From Erythrobacteraceae bacterium (GTDB taxonomy: Bacteria; Pseudomonadota; Alphaproteobacteria; Sphingomonadales; Sphingomonadaceae), in the NCBI GenBank assembly GCA_027489065.1, contig JAIYAM010000018.1:1-64000 (forward strand): a stretch of DNA of 64,000 bases, read 5' to 3'. A program made the translations under genes and the position numbers. The notes under the pieces were generated by a model. That model was not told the origin of the DNA. It did not search any database and saw only the letters and a list, made by a program, of their open reading frames with translations. Shown one piece after another: positions 8,614 through 16,130 of this stretch (position 1 is the stretch's first letter; each line of letters opens with the position of its first letter).

Positions 8614-8897
8614 AGCTCTGCCCCTTCGCGGCGAATCGGTGCGGCGTTGGTGAAGGGTGCATCGAAGGTGAGCGTGTTGCCAAGCCGGGCGAAGCTGCGC
8701 AGCAGCGCGCCGATTTCGTTGCCGGTCATATCGACCGTGCCTTCGCCCGCGCGATCCTGCGCTTCGATCACTTCGGCAGTGAAGTTCATGCCAAGGAACA
8801 GGTCACGAAGACCGGTCTGGTTGTCTTCGGGCAGGACATAGCCACGGACGTGGAATTGCGCGGCGAGATTGGGGCGGGTATTGGTGGGGTCAGCCAT
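8610..8897 (-). CDS. Phage protein of unknown function, partner of antirepressor
   Basis: A 95-residue protein coupled to the antirepressor gene by a four-base overlap. The text NQTGLRDLFLGMNFTAEVIE and TGNEIGALLRSFARLGNTL suggests a small alpha/beta protein with no membrane segment or metal motif. I do not recognise a family. Its place as first gene of the leftward antirepressor operon suggests a regulatory or induction role. It diverges from the ribbon-helix-helix gene across an 85-bp region that should hold both promoters. Confidence 0.65.
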   Translation of the reverse strand: MADPTNTRPNLAAQFHVRGYVLPEDNQTGLRDLFLGMNFTAEVIEAQDRAGEGTVDMTGNEIGALLRSFARLGNTLTFDAPFTNAAPIRREGAEL

Positions 8898-8982
8898 GAT
8901 CGTCTCCTAAGGACGGTTGAGGTTAGGCCCGGTGTGGAAGTTGGCTCTTCCCATCGGGCTGAATTTTTTCTACAGACTATTC

Positions 8983-9177
8983 ATGGCTGACACAAGAATA
9001 AAGTCTACAGAAAAAAAGAGAGGGCGCGGGCGACCTCCAAAAGACACTGTGGCGCAACACTTCACAATGGAGCGTGCGCTGTCTGATCGGATTGATGAGT
9101 GGGGCGAAGGACAGCCAGATAAGCCGTCACGCCCGGAAGCGATCCGCCGCCTCGTGGAGCGTGGCCTTAAGGCTTAG
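8983..9177 (+). CDS. Ribbon-helix-helix DNA-binding protein with AT-hook-like arm
   Basis: A 64-residue protein from ATG 8983. A basic N-terminal arm contains KKRGRGRPPK, which resembles an AT-hook. It is followed by VAQHFTMERALSDRIDEWGE and RPEAIRRLVERGLKA, the strand-helix-helix pattern of Arc/CopG-type repressors. A longer in-frame form from TTG 8917 would add a hydrophobic stretch lying in the presumed promoter region and is less likely. It is transcribed away from the antirepressor operon, which it may control. Its base composition is noticeably more A/T-rich than its neighbours. Confidence 0.75.
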   Translation: MADTRIKSTEKKRGRGRPPKDTVAQHFTMERALSDRIDEWGEGQPDKPSRPEAIRRLVERGLKA

Positions 9178-9506
9178 TCCCAGAGCTTTACCGTGTCCCG
9201 CTTCTTCGGCTGCGCCGGGGGCGTAGCAATTGATCCCTCGCAAGCCGCCAACTTCTTTTCGAAATCATCCCGCATGATGTGGGCCTTGCTCGCGGGCACC
9301 TTGCCAAGCGATCGCCCAGCCAGCAGCGCCGATGCGCACTGCGCGCTCAAATCAGGGCTCGGCTCCTCGCCATCCTTCGGAAAGAGAACCACCTTGGGAT
9401 CGGCGCAGGCGGTTACCGTGTTGGCTTGCGCACGAACCGCTGCCGCGCATCCGAGAACCTGCGGGTGAAGAGCGCCAGCGCTCAACATCAATACCAGACC
9501 CAGCAT
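9174..9506 (-). CDS. Small phage lipoprotein coupled to the repressor gene
   Basis: A 110-residue protein starting at ATG 9506, which overlaps the repressor stop (TGATG). A strong GGAGG lies eight bases upstream inside the repressor gene. The N-terminus MLGLVLMLSAGALHPQVLGC is a signal peptide with a lipobox-like VLGC; cleavage after VRA is the alternative. Four further Cys and a charged tail (AQPKKRDTVKLWD) follow. I do not recognise a family. Because it is co-expressed with the repressor, it is a candidate superinfection-exclusion or lysogenic-conversion protein; that is inference. Confidence 0.65.
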   Translation of the reverse strand: MLGLVLMLSAGALHPQVLGCAAAVRAQANTVTACADPKVVLFPKDGEEPSPDLSAQCASALLAGRSLGKVPASKAHIMRDDFEKKLAACEGSIATPPAQPKKRDTVKLWD

Positions 9507-10177
9507 CAAACCCGCCTCCCTATCCAGATCACCCGGCCGATCGCCTGCACTTCGCCATCATAGGCGGTGAAGTTCTCCACGGCGGGATTGTCGCTGATGA
9601 TCAGCGCGCCGCCATCGGGCTGCATCCGCACCCTCTTGATCATGCCCAATTCGCCATAGTTGAGGCACCAGAGCCGGTCCTGTTTGACGATCGTCTTCTG
9701 CGCGGTGTCGATGATCACCACATCGCTGTCGAGGATTGTGGGCATCATGGAGTCACCCTCGCCGCGCGCGACAAAAATATCGCCGAAGGTGCCACCGATC
9801 AGAGGGCGCAGCCATTCTCGCGGAAAGGGTATCATGGCGGTCTGCTCGTAATCGGTGAAGACCGATCCGCCGCCCATCGAATAGCCGATGTCGAGTTGAG
9901 GGATCATCACCGTGCCGTCAGGCACGTCGCTGGGCGGCCCGCGCCACGCGAGCTGCTTTTCGCCGAGCTGCGGCGTCGGGTCATCCGTCTCACCCAGCAG
10001 GTATTCCTCGCTGGTGCCTAGCTCCCTTGCGATCTGGCGCAGATGCTTGGTGGTGTTCGATGCGCCGTTGACCAGCTTCCAGATGGTCTGCTGCGAGACG
10101 CCGATGCGCCGCGCGAGCTGGGCTTGCGACCATCCGCGCTCTTCGAGCCGCCCTTCGATTCGGTCACCCTTCACCAT
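9506..10177 (-). CDS. Prophage repressor, HTH plus S24/LexA-like peptidase
   Basis: A 223-residue CI-type repressor. Residues about 5-60 form an XRE HTH (GWSQAQLARRIGVSQQTIWK). The C-terminal domain has the self-cleavage signature of the S24 family: Ser in GEGDSMMPTILDSD and Lys in GMIKRVRM. ATG 10177 (MVKGDRIEG) is chosen because a leftward promoter with TTAAAG and TCACAT would start transcription near 10204; an in-frame ATG at 10210 would lie at or before that point. RecA-stimulated self-cleavage at SOS is expected from the family. Confidence 0.9.
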   Translation of the reverse strand: MVKGDRIEGRLEERGWSQAQLARRIGVSQQTIWKLVNGASNTTKHLRQIARELGTSEEYLLGETDDPTPQLGEKQLAWRGPPSDVPDGTVMIPQLDIGYSMGGGSVFTDYEQTAMIPFPREWLRPLIGGTFGDIFVARGEGDSMMPTILDSDVVIIDTAQKTIVKQDRLWCLNYGELGMIKRVRMQPDGGALIISDNPAVENFTAYDGEVQAIGRVIWIGRRV

Positions 10178-10210
10178 GTCGAAGGCATACAGACGCGGCG
10201 AGGCGTGCAT

Positions 10211-10258
10211 ATGTGACGTTTGTGTGTTGACCTCTTTAACTTGGGTTGTTATCTCAAC
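10211..10258. promoter_or_regulatory. Lysis-lysogeny switch: divergent promoters and operators
   Basis: Rightward promoter: TTGACC (10227-10232), 17-bp spacer, TATCTC (10250-10255), giving a start within a few bases of ATG 10263, so the Cro-like mRNA would be almost leaderless. Leftward promoter: TTAAAG (complement of 10234-10239), 17-bp spacer, TCACAT (complement of 10211-10216). Two operator-like elements with GTT...AAC ends overlap them: GTTGACCTCTTTAAC (10226-10240) and GTTGTTATCTCAAC (10245-10258). Assignments are from consensus by eye. Confidence 0.6.
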
Positions 10259-10262
10259 GCCC

Positions 10263-10544
10263 ATGCAGATGCTTACACCTTTCCAAGCGCTACTTCTCGC
10301 GGTCGAGAGAGCCGGTTCCCAAGCCGCGCTTGGCCGCATCGCTGGCGTCTCGACCACAGCGGTTTGGAAATGGGTCCAGTCATCGAAGCGCGTCCCGGCT
10401 GAATACGTTCGTGCGATTGAGGCAGCGACCGGCGTCTCCCGCCACGATCTGCGGCCGGACATCTATCCGCGCGAAGAGATGATCGACCAGGCGCGCGGCG
10501 CCCGCTTCATGGGTGTTGACCACCAAGTGGCCCGGAGCGCCTGA
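10263..10544 (+). CDS. Cro/YdaS-like phage regulator
   Basis: A 93-residue protein with an HTH at residues about 5-65: LTPFQALLLAVERAGSQAAL, GRIAGVSTTAVWKWVQ, and VPAEYVRAIEAATGVSRHDL. This resembles the YdaS/Cro-like family, which often ends in RPDIYP as here. It lies opposite the repressor gene and begins the early operon, so it is the probable Cro functional counterpart. No ribosome binding site is visible before ATG 10263 (or ATG 10269), in line with a leaderless message. Confidence 0.85.
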   Translation: MQMLTPFQALLLAVERAGSQAALGRIAGVSTTAVWKWVQSSKRVPAEYVRAIEAATGVSRHDLRPDIYPREEMIDQARGARFMGVDHQVARSA

Positions 10545-10546
10545 TC

Positions 10547-10870
10547 GTGACCGCAGCTGCACACCAACCTCTTTCGCATGACGCATCGCTGGGGCGTGGA
10601 TTCGCCCAGTTGCATGCCTTGCACGGGCCGATGGTGCGGGGCGAGGCCGCAAATCGTGCCGCCCCGTTCCGACACAGCCAGTTCCTGCGAGTGTTAACGG
10701 CAACGCTCGCAGCATCGAACCACCTCGGGGAGTACAACGACAGCGCCCAACCAGCGACGCTGCGAAGCCATGGCAGCGGCAGCACCAATCAGGTCCCCGA
10801 GGCCGGAGAGTCAGTCCCTGTGAATGCCATGGAAGCTGGACCAATTTCGGGAGGCGTGAAGAATGGGTGA
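10547..10870 (+). CDS. Early phage protein of unknown function
   Basis: A 107-residue frame starting at GTG 10547, two bases after the Cro-like stop, and overlapping the start of the Ogr-like gene by eight bases. The product (QPLSHDASLGRGFAQLHALH, SQFLRVLTATLAASNHLG) has one amphipathic helical stretch and a disordered Ser/Gly/Pro-rich tail. I do not recognise it. The packed arrangement supports translation, but its composition is less convincing than that of its neighbours. Confidence 0.45.
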   Translation: MTAAAHQPLSHDASLGRGFAQLHALHGPMVRGEAANRAAPFRHSQFLRVLTATLAASNHLGEYNDSAQPATLRSHGSGSTNQVPEAGESVPVNAMEAGPISGGVKNG

Positions 10871-11234
10871 CCACGCATTCTCGCTCACCCGATCGATGGT
10901 AGAGGCCCCGCTCAAGTTGCGGCTGCAGCCCGGCGGCAAGCGCGGTGGGGACGGGTGTTTTGTGCGCTGCCCCAAGTGCGAAGCACCGGGCATGATCCGC
11001 CGCTCCGACCGGCCCACACCCACGGTCACCCAGATGACCGTGCTGTGCACCGACCCCGCCTGCGGCCACACCTGGCGCGCCGACATCGTGTTCGTTCACA
11101 CCCTTTCGCCGGGCACCATCGAGCGCCCTGACCTCGACCTGCCGGTCTGTCCCAAGGCCGATCTGGTGCACGTTCGCCCGCCGTCACGCGATGGCCCGGA
11201 AGGGCAGGAAAGCCTCTTCGACCCGCCGCGCTGA
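10863..11234 (+). CDS. Ogr/Delta-like zinc-finger late activator
   Basis: A 123-residue protein with the Ogr/Delta pattern: VRCPKCEAPGMIRRSDRPTP, then LCTDPACGHTWRADIVFVHT and LSPGTIERP. The four Cys (CPKC and CTDPAC) form the zinc site. In P2 and its satellites, Ogr and Delta bind late promoters and contact RNA polymerase alpha. Here it should switch on the tail and head operons. In P2, ogr sits beyond gene D; here it is in the early operon after the Cro-like gene. Confidence 0.85.
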   Translation: MGDHAFSLTRSMVEAPLKLRLQPGGKRGGDGCFVRCPKCEAPGMIRRSDRPTPTVTQMTVLCTDPACGHTWRADIVFVHTLSPGTIERPDLDLPVCPKADLVHVRPPSRDGPEGQESLFDPPR

Positions 11235-11304
11235 CCACGCGCCGGATCCCAACCCACCACCACCGAAGATTTTGCGCGGCCTCGATTGCCGCAAGGGGGA
11301 CCCT

Positions 11305-11436
11305 TTGACCTTTCCGATCCGCCACCACCGCCCCGCGCCGCCGCGCCGTCCACTCTCCGGCTTGCTGTGGAGCGGGCCTGCCCTGTTCGCGATCGGCGCG
11401 ATGATCGGCCACCTGATCGAGGCGGCGGCGCGATGA
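11305..11436 (+). CDS. Small phage membrane protein
   Basis: A 43-residue protein from TTG 11305. The start is chosen because a strong AAGGGGGA (11293-11300) lies five bases upstream. An in-frame ATG at 11191 would overlap the Ogr-like gene and add a poorly ordered arm. The chain is a basic N-terminus (RHHRPAPPRRP) followed by one membrane segment, LSGLLWSGPALFAIGAMIGH. Function unknown. Its stop overlaps the next ATG. Confidence 0.55.
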   Translation: MTFPIRHHRPAPPRRPLSGLLWSGPALFAIGAMIGHLIEAAAR

Positions 11437-11657
11437 GCGGCTTTCACTTCAGCCGCGGCCCGGCCCGCGCTGCTCCGGCTTACTTTCCCTACAAGGGTCA
11501 CGGAACCTTGGCCGATGTCTGGGCGGGACGGCAGGGCATGGCCTCTGTCCCGCGCATCGAGCTTAAGCGGACGTTTTGCGACCAGTGCCAGCGCCGGGTG
11601 ACCGAGGCCGAGGCCACGGCTTGCCAGTCCAGCTTCTGCAAGGGGCGGACGGCATGA
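11433..11657 (+). CDS. Small phage protein with Cys pairs
   Basis: A 74-residue protein from ATG 11433, overlapping both neighbours by four bases. The N-terminal half (FSRGPARAAPAYFPYKGHGT) looks extended. The C-terminal half has four Cys, CDQCQRRVTEAEATAC and CKGR, a plausible zinc ribbon. It begins with MSGF like the next gene. No family recognised; probably a nucleic-acid-binding accessory protein of the early region. Confidence 0.6.
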   Translation: MSGFHFSRGPARAAPAYFPYKGHGTLADVWAGRQGMASVPRIELKRTFCDQCQRRVTEAEATACQSSFCKGRTA

Positions 11658-11956
11658 GCGGCTTCCGCGCCGGGGACCGCGTCCTCTACCGTGATGGCGA
11701 TCGCTTCGGCGTCGCCAAGGTCGATCTGGTCGGCGACCGGCACGTGACCGGCTTTCCTTTCGACACCGCCCGCGGGGGCTGGGCGCGCGGACGCCGCCGC
11801 ATCGCCGTGAGCTTCGTGATCGGCAAGCTCCCCCCGCGCACGAACGCCGACCAGGTCGCCGCCCGGATCAACCGCCTCGCCAACCAGCGCGAGGCGCTGC
11901 GCCAGCAGGCCAACCGGTGGCTTGAAGACAGCGTCCGGGAGCTCGCCCGCCCGTGA
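11654..11956 (+). CDS. Early phage protein, KOW-like beta part plus helix
   Basis: A 100-residue protein from ATG 11654. The first half, FRAGDRVLYRDGDRFGVAKV, resembles a small SH3- or KOW-like beta barrel. The second half is a charged helix (DQVAARINRLANQREALRQQ). The stop overlaps the GTG start of the primase-like gene (GTGA). Function unknown; coupling suggests a replication-related role. Confidence 0.6.
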   Translation: MSGFRAGDRVLYRDGDRFGVAKVDLVGDRHVTGFPFDTARGGWARGRRRIAVSFVIGKLPPRTNADQVAARINRLANQREALRQQANRWLEDSVRELARP

Positions 11957-14604
11957 CCCTTCAGGACGAGATCATCAAGGGCTTGCAGGCCCGCTTCCAG
12001 TTCCGAAAGACGAAGGGGGATTGGCTGCAGGAAGGCACGTGCCCCAGCTGCGGCAAGCGCGAGGCGTACTGCGCAGCCACCGAACCGAAGATCGTGCGGT
12101 GCGGCCGGGCCGAGCGGTGCGGGTGGGAAGACAGTGTCCGCAACCTTCTCCCCGATCTGTTCGAGGACTGGTCGAAGAACCACAAACCCACCCCCGAAAG
12201 CCCCAACGCCAGCGCCGACGCCTACCTGCAGTACGAACGCGGGCTCGATCTGCGGCTGCTGCGCGGGCTCTACACCCAAGAGGTCTTCAAGGATTACGAG
12301 ACCGGCCAGACCTCGGCCGCGATCCGCTTCCCGATCGGCGACAGCTTCTGGGAACGGATCATTGATAGGCCCGGGCGCTTCAAGAAGAAGGCGCACTTCC
12401 GCAAGGGCGGCAGCTGGGGCGGACATTGCTGGATGCCTAACGGCACCACCTTCGAATACCTCGCCCAGGCGAATGAGGTCTGGATCGCCGAGGGCATCTT
12501 CGATGCCACGGCGCTGACCCAGGGTGCGGGCCTTGCCGCCGTGTCGAACATGTCGGTCAACCCTTGGCCCGAGCACTTCCTCGACCAGCTGCTGAAGGCC
12601 TGTCACGAAGCGGGGCGCCGCGATCGGCCCACGCTGGTCTTCGCCTTCGATGTCGGCAGCGCCGGTGTGTCCTACGCCAAGAAGCATATCGAGCGGGCGA
12701 AGCGTGAAGGGTGGGAGGCCACCGCAGCGCAGGTGCGCCCCGATGGCGAGGGCACCAAGCTCGATTGGAACGATCTGCTGCTGCGGCACCAGAGCTGGAA
12801 GGGCGATCCTGCGGAAGCCCCGCTCGCCCCCGCTGCCATCGAAGGCTACCTCTACAACGGCAAGATAACGGTCGCCGCCACCCCGCGCGACAAGGCCAAG
12901 CTGATCGTCGAGCGCAATCCGGCGCGCTCATCCTTCCACTTCCGCCACGGCAACCGCATGTTCTGGTGCCGCGTGAAGCTGGACGATGAAGGTCGCCAGC
13001 AGATCGACACCCACGAAATCTGCAACTGCGCCTGGCGCATCCTTTACCGCGAATATGACCCGGTCGAAGACCAGGCCACGTTCTTCCTGCAGATCGACTT
13101 CCCCTATGGCGATGACACCGTGCGCGCCCGCTTCAGCGCCGCCGCGGTCACCAACTCGGCCGAGTTCAAGAAGCGGCTGATGACCTTCGCCGGTTCATGG
13201 TCCGGCACCACCGAGCAGCTTGACGTCATCGTCAAGGCCCAGACCCGCCAGCTCAAGAAGATAGAGCCGGTGAAGGTGCTGGGCTATTCGCGCAAGCACG
13301 CCGCATGGATGCTAGGCGATATCGCCGTGCACAAGGGCCGGGTGGTCGAGCCCAACGCCGAGGAATACTTCGAGTTCGGCAAGCTGTCGGCGAAGCTCGC
13401 CAGCCCCGAACGCCCCCTCGAAATCCGCTACGATCCCGACCGGGTGGAGAGCCCGTGGCTGGACGATCTGTGGACCGCCTACGGACCCAAGGGCGTCGTG
13501 GTGCTGGCGTTCTTCATGATGGCGATCTTCGCGGTGCAGATCCGCAGCCGCGACGGTTCGCTGGGCTTCCTCGAAATCACCGGGCTTCCCGGCGCGGGCA
13601 AATCGACGCTGGTGGAATCGCTGTGGCGGCTGCTCGGCCGGGCGGATTTCGAAGGGCTCGATCCGGTGAAGACCAGCGCCGCGGGTCTCGCGCGCGAGCT
13701 GGTGAAGTTCTCCAACCTGCCGGTCGGCCTGATCGAAAGCGGGCGCGAGGATGACCGCAACCATTCCAAGAAGTTCGACCCCAACGAACTGCTGGTGCTC
13801 TTCAACGGCCGGTCGCCGCGCACGATAGGGCGGCGCAGCGGCGGGTATGAAACCGACAGCCAGCCTTTCCAAGGCGCGCTCTACCTCATGCAGAATGAGC
13901 GGATTTCGGCGATCCCCGCAGTGCTCGAACGGCTCATGTCGCTGCACTTCGACAAAGCGCATTTCAGCGATGCCGGGCGCGAGGCGGCATCGCGCTTCAA
14001 GCAGATGCCGCTGGCCGATGTTTCGGGCACGATCATTCACGTCGCGAGGCGGGAAGAGGCCTATCTGGCCGCGCACACCAAGCGGTTCGACCACCACCTG
14101 AAGGACATGCGCCGCCGGGTCGAAGGGCTCGAGAACGACCGCGTCATCCTCAACCACAGCCAGCTGGCCGCCGCGATTGAGACCCTCCCGGTCCTGTTCG
14201 CCAACGCCCGCGCCGAATGGCTGGCCGAGGCGGTCAAGCTGGTCGACGCCATGGCGATCGACCGCCAGCAATCGACCGGAGGCGATCACCCGCTGGTCGC
14301 CGCGTTCTGGGAGAACGTCGAATACCTGATCAGCCGTGAGAACGCCCAAGATCAGGAAGAAGGCAAGAGCGTCAATCGCCACCGCAAGCCGGGCGAGCAG
14401 ATCGCCATCAACCTGCCCGACTTCGAAGCCCGCTGCCGCAATGCCGGGCTCAGCGCACCCAATCTCGACCAGCTGAAGAAGCACCTGCGCGGATCCAAGT
14501 CGCGGCGCTTCCTTTCGACCAAGGCCGTCAACACCGCCGAGGGAAAGACCCAGTCCTGCTGGGTCTTCGCCGCGCCCGCATCCGAGAAGGGACCGTTCGT
14601 ATGA
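11953..14604 (+). CDS. Toprim/P-loop phage replication protein (primase-helicase-like)
   Basis: An 883-residue protein from GTG 11953. An N-terminal zinc site is visible (CPSCGK, then CGRAERCGW). A Toprim domain follows at about residues 175-265, with the acidic Glu in IAEGIFDATAL and Asp in LVFAFDVGSAG. After a middle region comes a P-loop, GLPGAGKSTLVESLW, at about residue 543. This order (zinc, Toprim, ATPase) is that of phage primase-helicases, although the ATPase part does not look like classical DnaB. It is the only replication-initiation or primase candidate in the window and is coupled to both neighbours. Confidence 0.85.
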   Translation: MTLQDEIIKGLQARFQFRKTKGDWLQEGTCPSCGKREAYCAATEPKIVRCGRAERCGWEDSVRNLLPDLFEDWSKNHKPTPESPNASADAYLQYERGLDLRLLRGLYTQEVFKDYETGQTSAAIRFPIGDSFWERIIDRPGRFKKKAHFRKGGSWGGHCWMPNGTTFEYLAQANEVWIAEGIFDATALTQGAGLAAVSNMSVNPWPEHFLDQLLKACHEAGRRDRPTLVFAFDVGSAGVSYAKKHIERAKREGWEATAAQVRPDGEGTKLDWNDLLLRHQSWKGDPAEAPLAPAAIEGYLYNGKITVAATPRDKAKLIVERNPARSSFHFRHGNRMFWCRVKLDDEGRQQIDTHEICNCAWRILYREYDPVEDQATFFLQIDFPYGDDTVRARFSAAAVTNSAEFKKRLMTFAGSWSGTTEQLDVIVKAQTRQLKKIEPVKVLGYSRKHAAWMLGDIAVHKGRVVEPNAEEYFEFGKLSAKLASPERPLEIRYDPDRVESPWLDDLWTAYGPKGVVVLAFFMMAIFAVQIRSRDGSLGFLEITGLPGAGKSTLVESLWRLLGRADFEGLDPVKTSAAGLARELVKFSNLPVGLIESGREDDRNHSKKFDPNELLVLFNGRSPRTIGRRSGGYETDSQPFQGALYLMQNERISAIPAVLERLMSLHFDKAHFSDAGREAASRFKQMPLADVSGTIIHVARREEAYLAAHTKRFDHHLKDMRRRVEGLENDRVILNHSQLAAAIETLPVLFANARAEWLAEAVKLVDAMAIDRQQSTGGDHPLVAAFWENVEYLISRENAQDQEEGKSVNRHRKPGEQIAINLPDFEARCRNAGLSAPNLDQLKKHLRGSKSRRFLSTKAVNTAEGKTQSCWVFAAPASEKGPFV

Positions 14605-15158
14605 GCCGCGCCTTTGCCACCCGTCCCACGGGCCGATGGTCTGCGCCGCCGATCACCGCCGACGAGGAGATCGGACCCAATGAACGCCGCTGGCCGGCAG
14701 AGGGTCGTCCCGCGATCATCTGCCCCGAGCCGCCCCCGGCATGGTCCGACCATGGCGACCTCATGCGCATGGCCGGGCTGATGCTCGCCGCGCGCCGCGA
14801 ATCCTTCCCCAAGCGCGTGGCTACCGGCGATCTCGCCGCCGAGGAAGCTGCCCGCGAACTGCGCGCGATCGCCGATCTGGCGCGCGACTGGGAATATATC
14901 TGCACCGGCGAGGGCGAACCCGCCAGCCCGGCGACCGAACAGGACCGCCGCGACGCGCTCGACCAGGCGATCGAACGGCTCGCCGCCTACGCCGCCGAGC
15001 ACGGCGGCTTTTCCGAGCAGCTCGAAGACCAGGCGCAGCGTGTGATTGCCCTGCGCTGGCACTGCGAACCCGGGCGGCGAACGCTCGCCCTGGCCCGCCT
15101 CACCCACGAACTGCGGGCCGCAGCCCGCGCCCAGAAGGGAGAACCTGCCCATGCGTGA
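14601..15158 (+). CDS. Early phage protein of unknown function
   Basis: A 185-residue mostly helical protein (LMRMAGLMLAARRESFPKR, AEEAARELRAIADLARDWEY, AIERLAAYAAEHGG). Its ATG overlaps the primase-like stop (ATGA) and its end overlaps the next gene by eight bases. There are no metal or membrane motifs. I do not recognise it. Confidence 0.65.
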   Translation: MSRAFATRPTGRWSAPPITADEEIGPNERRWPAEGRPAIICPEPPPAWSDHGDLMRMAGLMLAARRESFPKRVATGDLAAEEAARELRAIADLARDWEYICTGEGEPASPATEQDRRDALDQAIERLAAYAAEHGGFSEQLEDQAQRVIALRWHCEPGRRTLALARLTHELRAAARAQKGEPAHA

Positions 15159-15324
15159 CGTCTATCGCCCCCGGCCGATCCACCCGGCCGACTGCGCCTG
15201 CCCGCGCTGCGATCCGCTCCTGAAGCGGAGCCGCAGCCACAGCACCCTCGAACACGCCCTGATCGGGCTGACCGTCGCCGCGTCCGTTGTCGGCGCGGTT
15301 CTCGCCGTCTTCGGCGCCAACTGA
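15151..15324 (+). CDS. Small phage membrane protein with CxxC motif
   Basis: A 57-residue protein from ATG 15151, with AAGGGAG upstream. The N-terminal part has CACPRC; the C-terminal part is one membrane segment (ALIGLTVAASVVGAVLAVFG). The order, a short cytoplasmic Cys motif then a membrane anchor, repeats the idea of the small membrane gene at 11305. Function unknown. Confidence 0.6.
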   Translation: MRDVYRPRPIHPADCACPRCDPLLKRSRSHSTLEHALIGLTVAASVVGAVLAVFGAN

Positions 15325-15338
15325 AGGGAGTTCTTCCA

Positions 15339-15497
15339 ATGCAACAGCAATACACCTTCGAATGCGACTGCGGAAAGCAGCACACCAGCAGCAGCACCCA
15401 GACCCCTTCGGCCTGGCAGATCGGCCGCGACGGCAAGCCCGTGTGCGATGATTGCGTGAGCGCGACCCGCGCCCGCCGGCAGCGGAGGGCGGCATGA
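15339..15497 (+). CDS. Small zinc-ribbon-like phage protein
   Basis: A 52-residue protein with a good GAAGGGAG 10 bases upstream of ATG 15339. Two Cys pairs (FECDCGKQH and VCDDCVSA) and a basic tail (RARRQRRAA) suggest a tiny zinc ribbon that binds nucleic acid. It overlaps the next gene by four bases. No family recognised. Confidence 0.6.
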   Translation: MQQQYTFECDCGKQHTSSSTQTPSAWQIGRDGKPVCDDCVSATRARRQRRAA

Positions 15498-15805
15498 GCG
15501 ATGCGCGTGAGCTACAGCCCAAGGTCAAGACAATTGACCTCACGTCGCAGGGGAGCGGAGACCGCTACTATGCCGTGATCGGCACTCATCCCTACAGTTC
15601 TATCAAGCCCGAAGTCGTCTACCCCGAAACGCTGACCGTGGTTTTCAGGGTGCCGGACTTCGACCGGGCCGTGCAATTCGCCAAGGCGATGGCCACGATC
15701 ATCCAGCTCGGCCACGACGTCCATCGCTCTGAGGTGCGTGAGGTCGGCCGGGCAAGATACCCCGAAAACACGCCTCCCCAAGCCCGCCCAGTGGTGGGCG
15801 CATGA
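15494..15805 (+). CDS. Early phage protein of unknown function
   Basis: A 103-residue protein from ATG 15494, coupled on both sides by ATGA overlaps. The text YYAVIGTHPYSSIKPEVVYP and LTVVFRVPDFDRAVQFAKAM suggests an alpha/beta fold; there is no known motif. Confidence 0.6.
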   Translation: MSDARELQPKVKTIDLTSQGSGDRYYAVIGTHPYSSIKPEVVYPETLTVVFRVPDFDRAVQFAKAMATIIQLGHDVHRSEVREVGRARYPENTPPQARPVVGA

Positions 15806-16125
15806 GCCGCCCGCTCCCCACCCTGCGCATCGGCAGCTTCGCGGCGATGTCGCTCGAAGTCGAGCATGTGCGCGTCTTCGCCGAGGATGCCGAGGCTTTC
15901 CGCGGTGTGATCGCCGCCCGCGCCGCGCTGGTCGAAAAGCATATCACCCGCTTCGTCGCGCCCGATCGGGCGGGCGAGGGGCTGTGCGAGGAAGCCCTCA
16001 ACCTCACCCTCGATGCGCTGCTCGAGCTGCGCAACGCCGGCGCCGATCGCGACAAGGCGATCCGCCACCTCGAACTCGCCGCCGCCATGGCGATCACCAC
16101 CATCAACACCCTTCGGCAGGAGTAA
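15802..16125 (+). CDS. Early phage protein of unknown function
   Basis: A 107-residue, mainly helical acidic protein (SLEVEHVRVFAEDAEAFRG, EEALNLTLDALLELRNAGAD). Coupled to the previous gene (ATGA) and followed five bases later by the next. No family recognised. Confidence 0.6.
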   Translation: MSRPLPTLRIGSFAAMSLEVEHVRVFAEDAEAFRGVIAARAALVEKHITRFVAPDRAGEGLCEEALNLTLDALLELRNAGADRDKAIRHLELAAAMAITTINTLRQE

Positions 16126-16130
16126 CCGCA

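Noticed and set aside
8917-8982. Longer N-terminus of the ribbon-helix-helix gene from TTG 8917
   Set aside because: It would run through the divergent promoter region and add a hydrophobic arm not expected for this family; no ribosome binding site precedes it.
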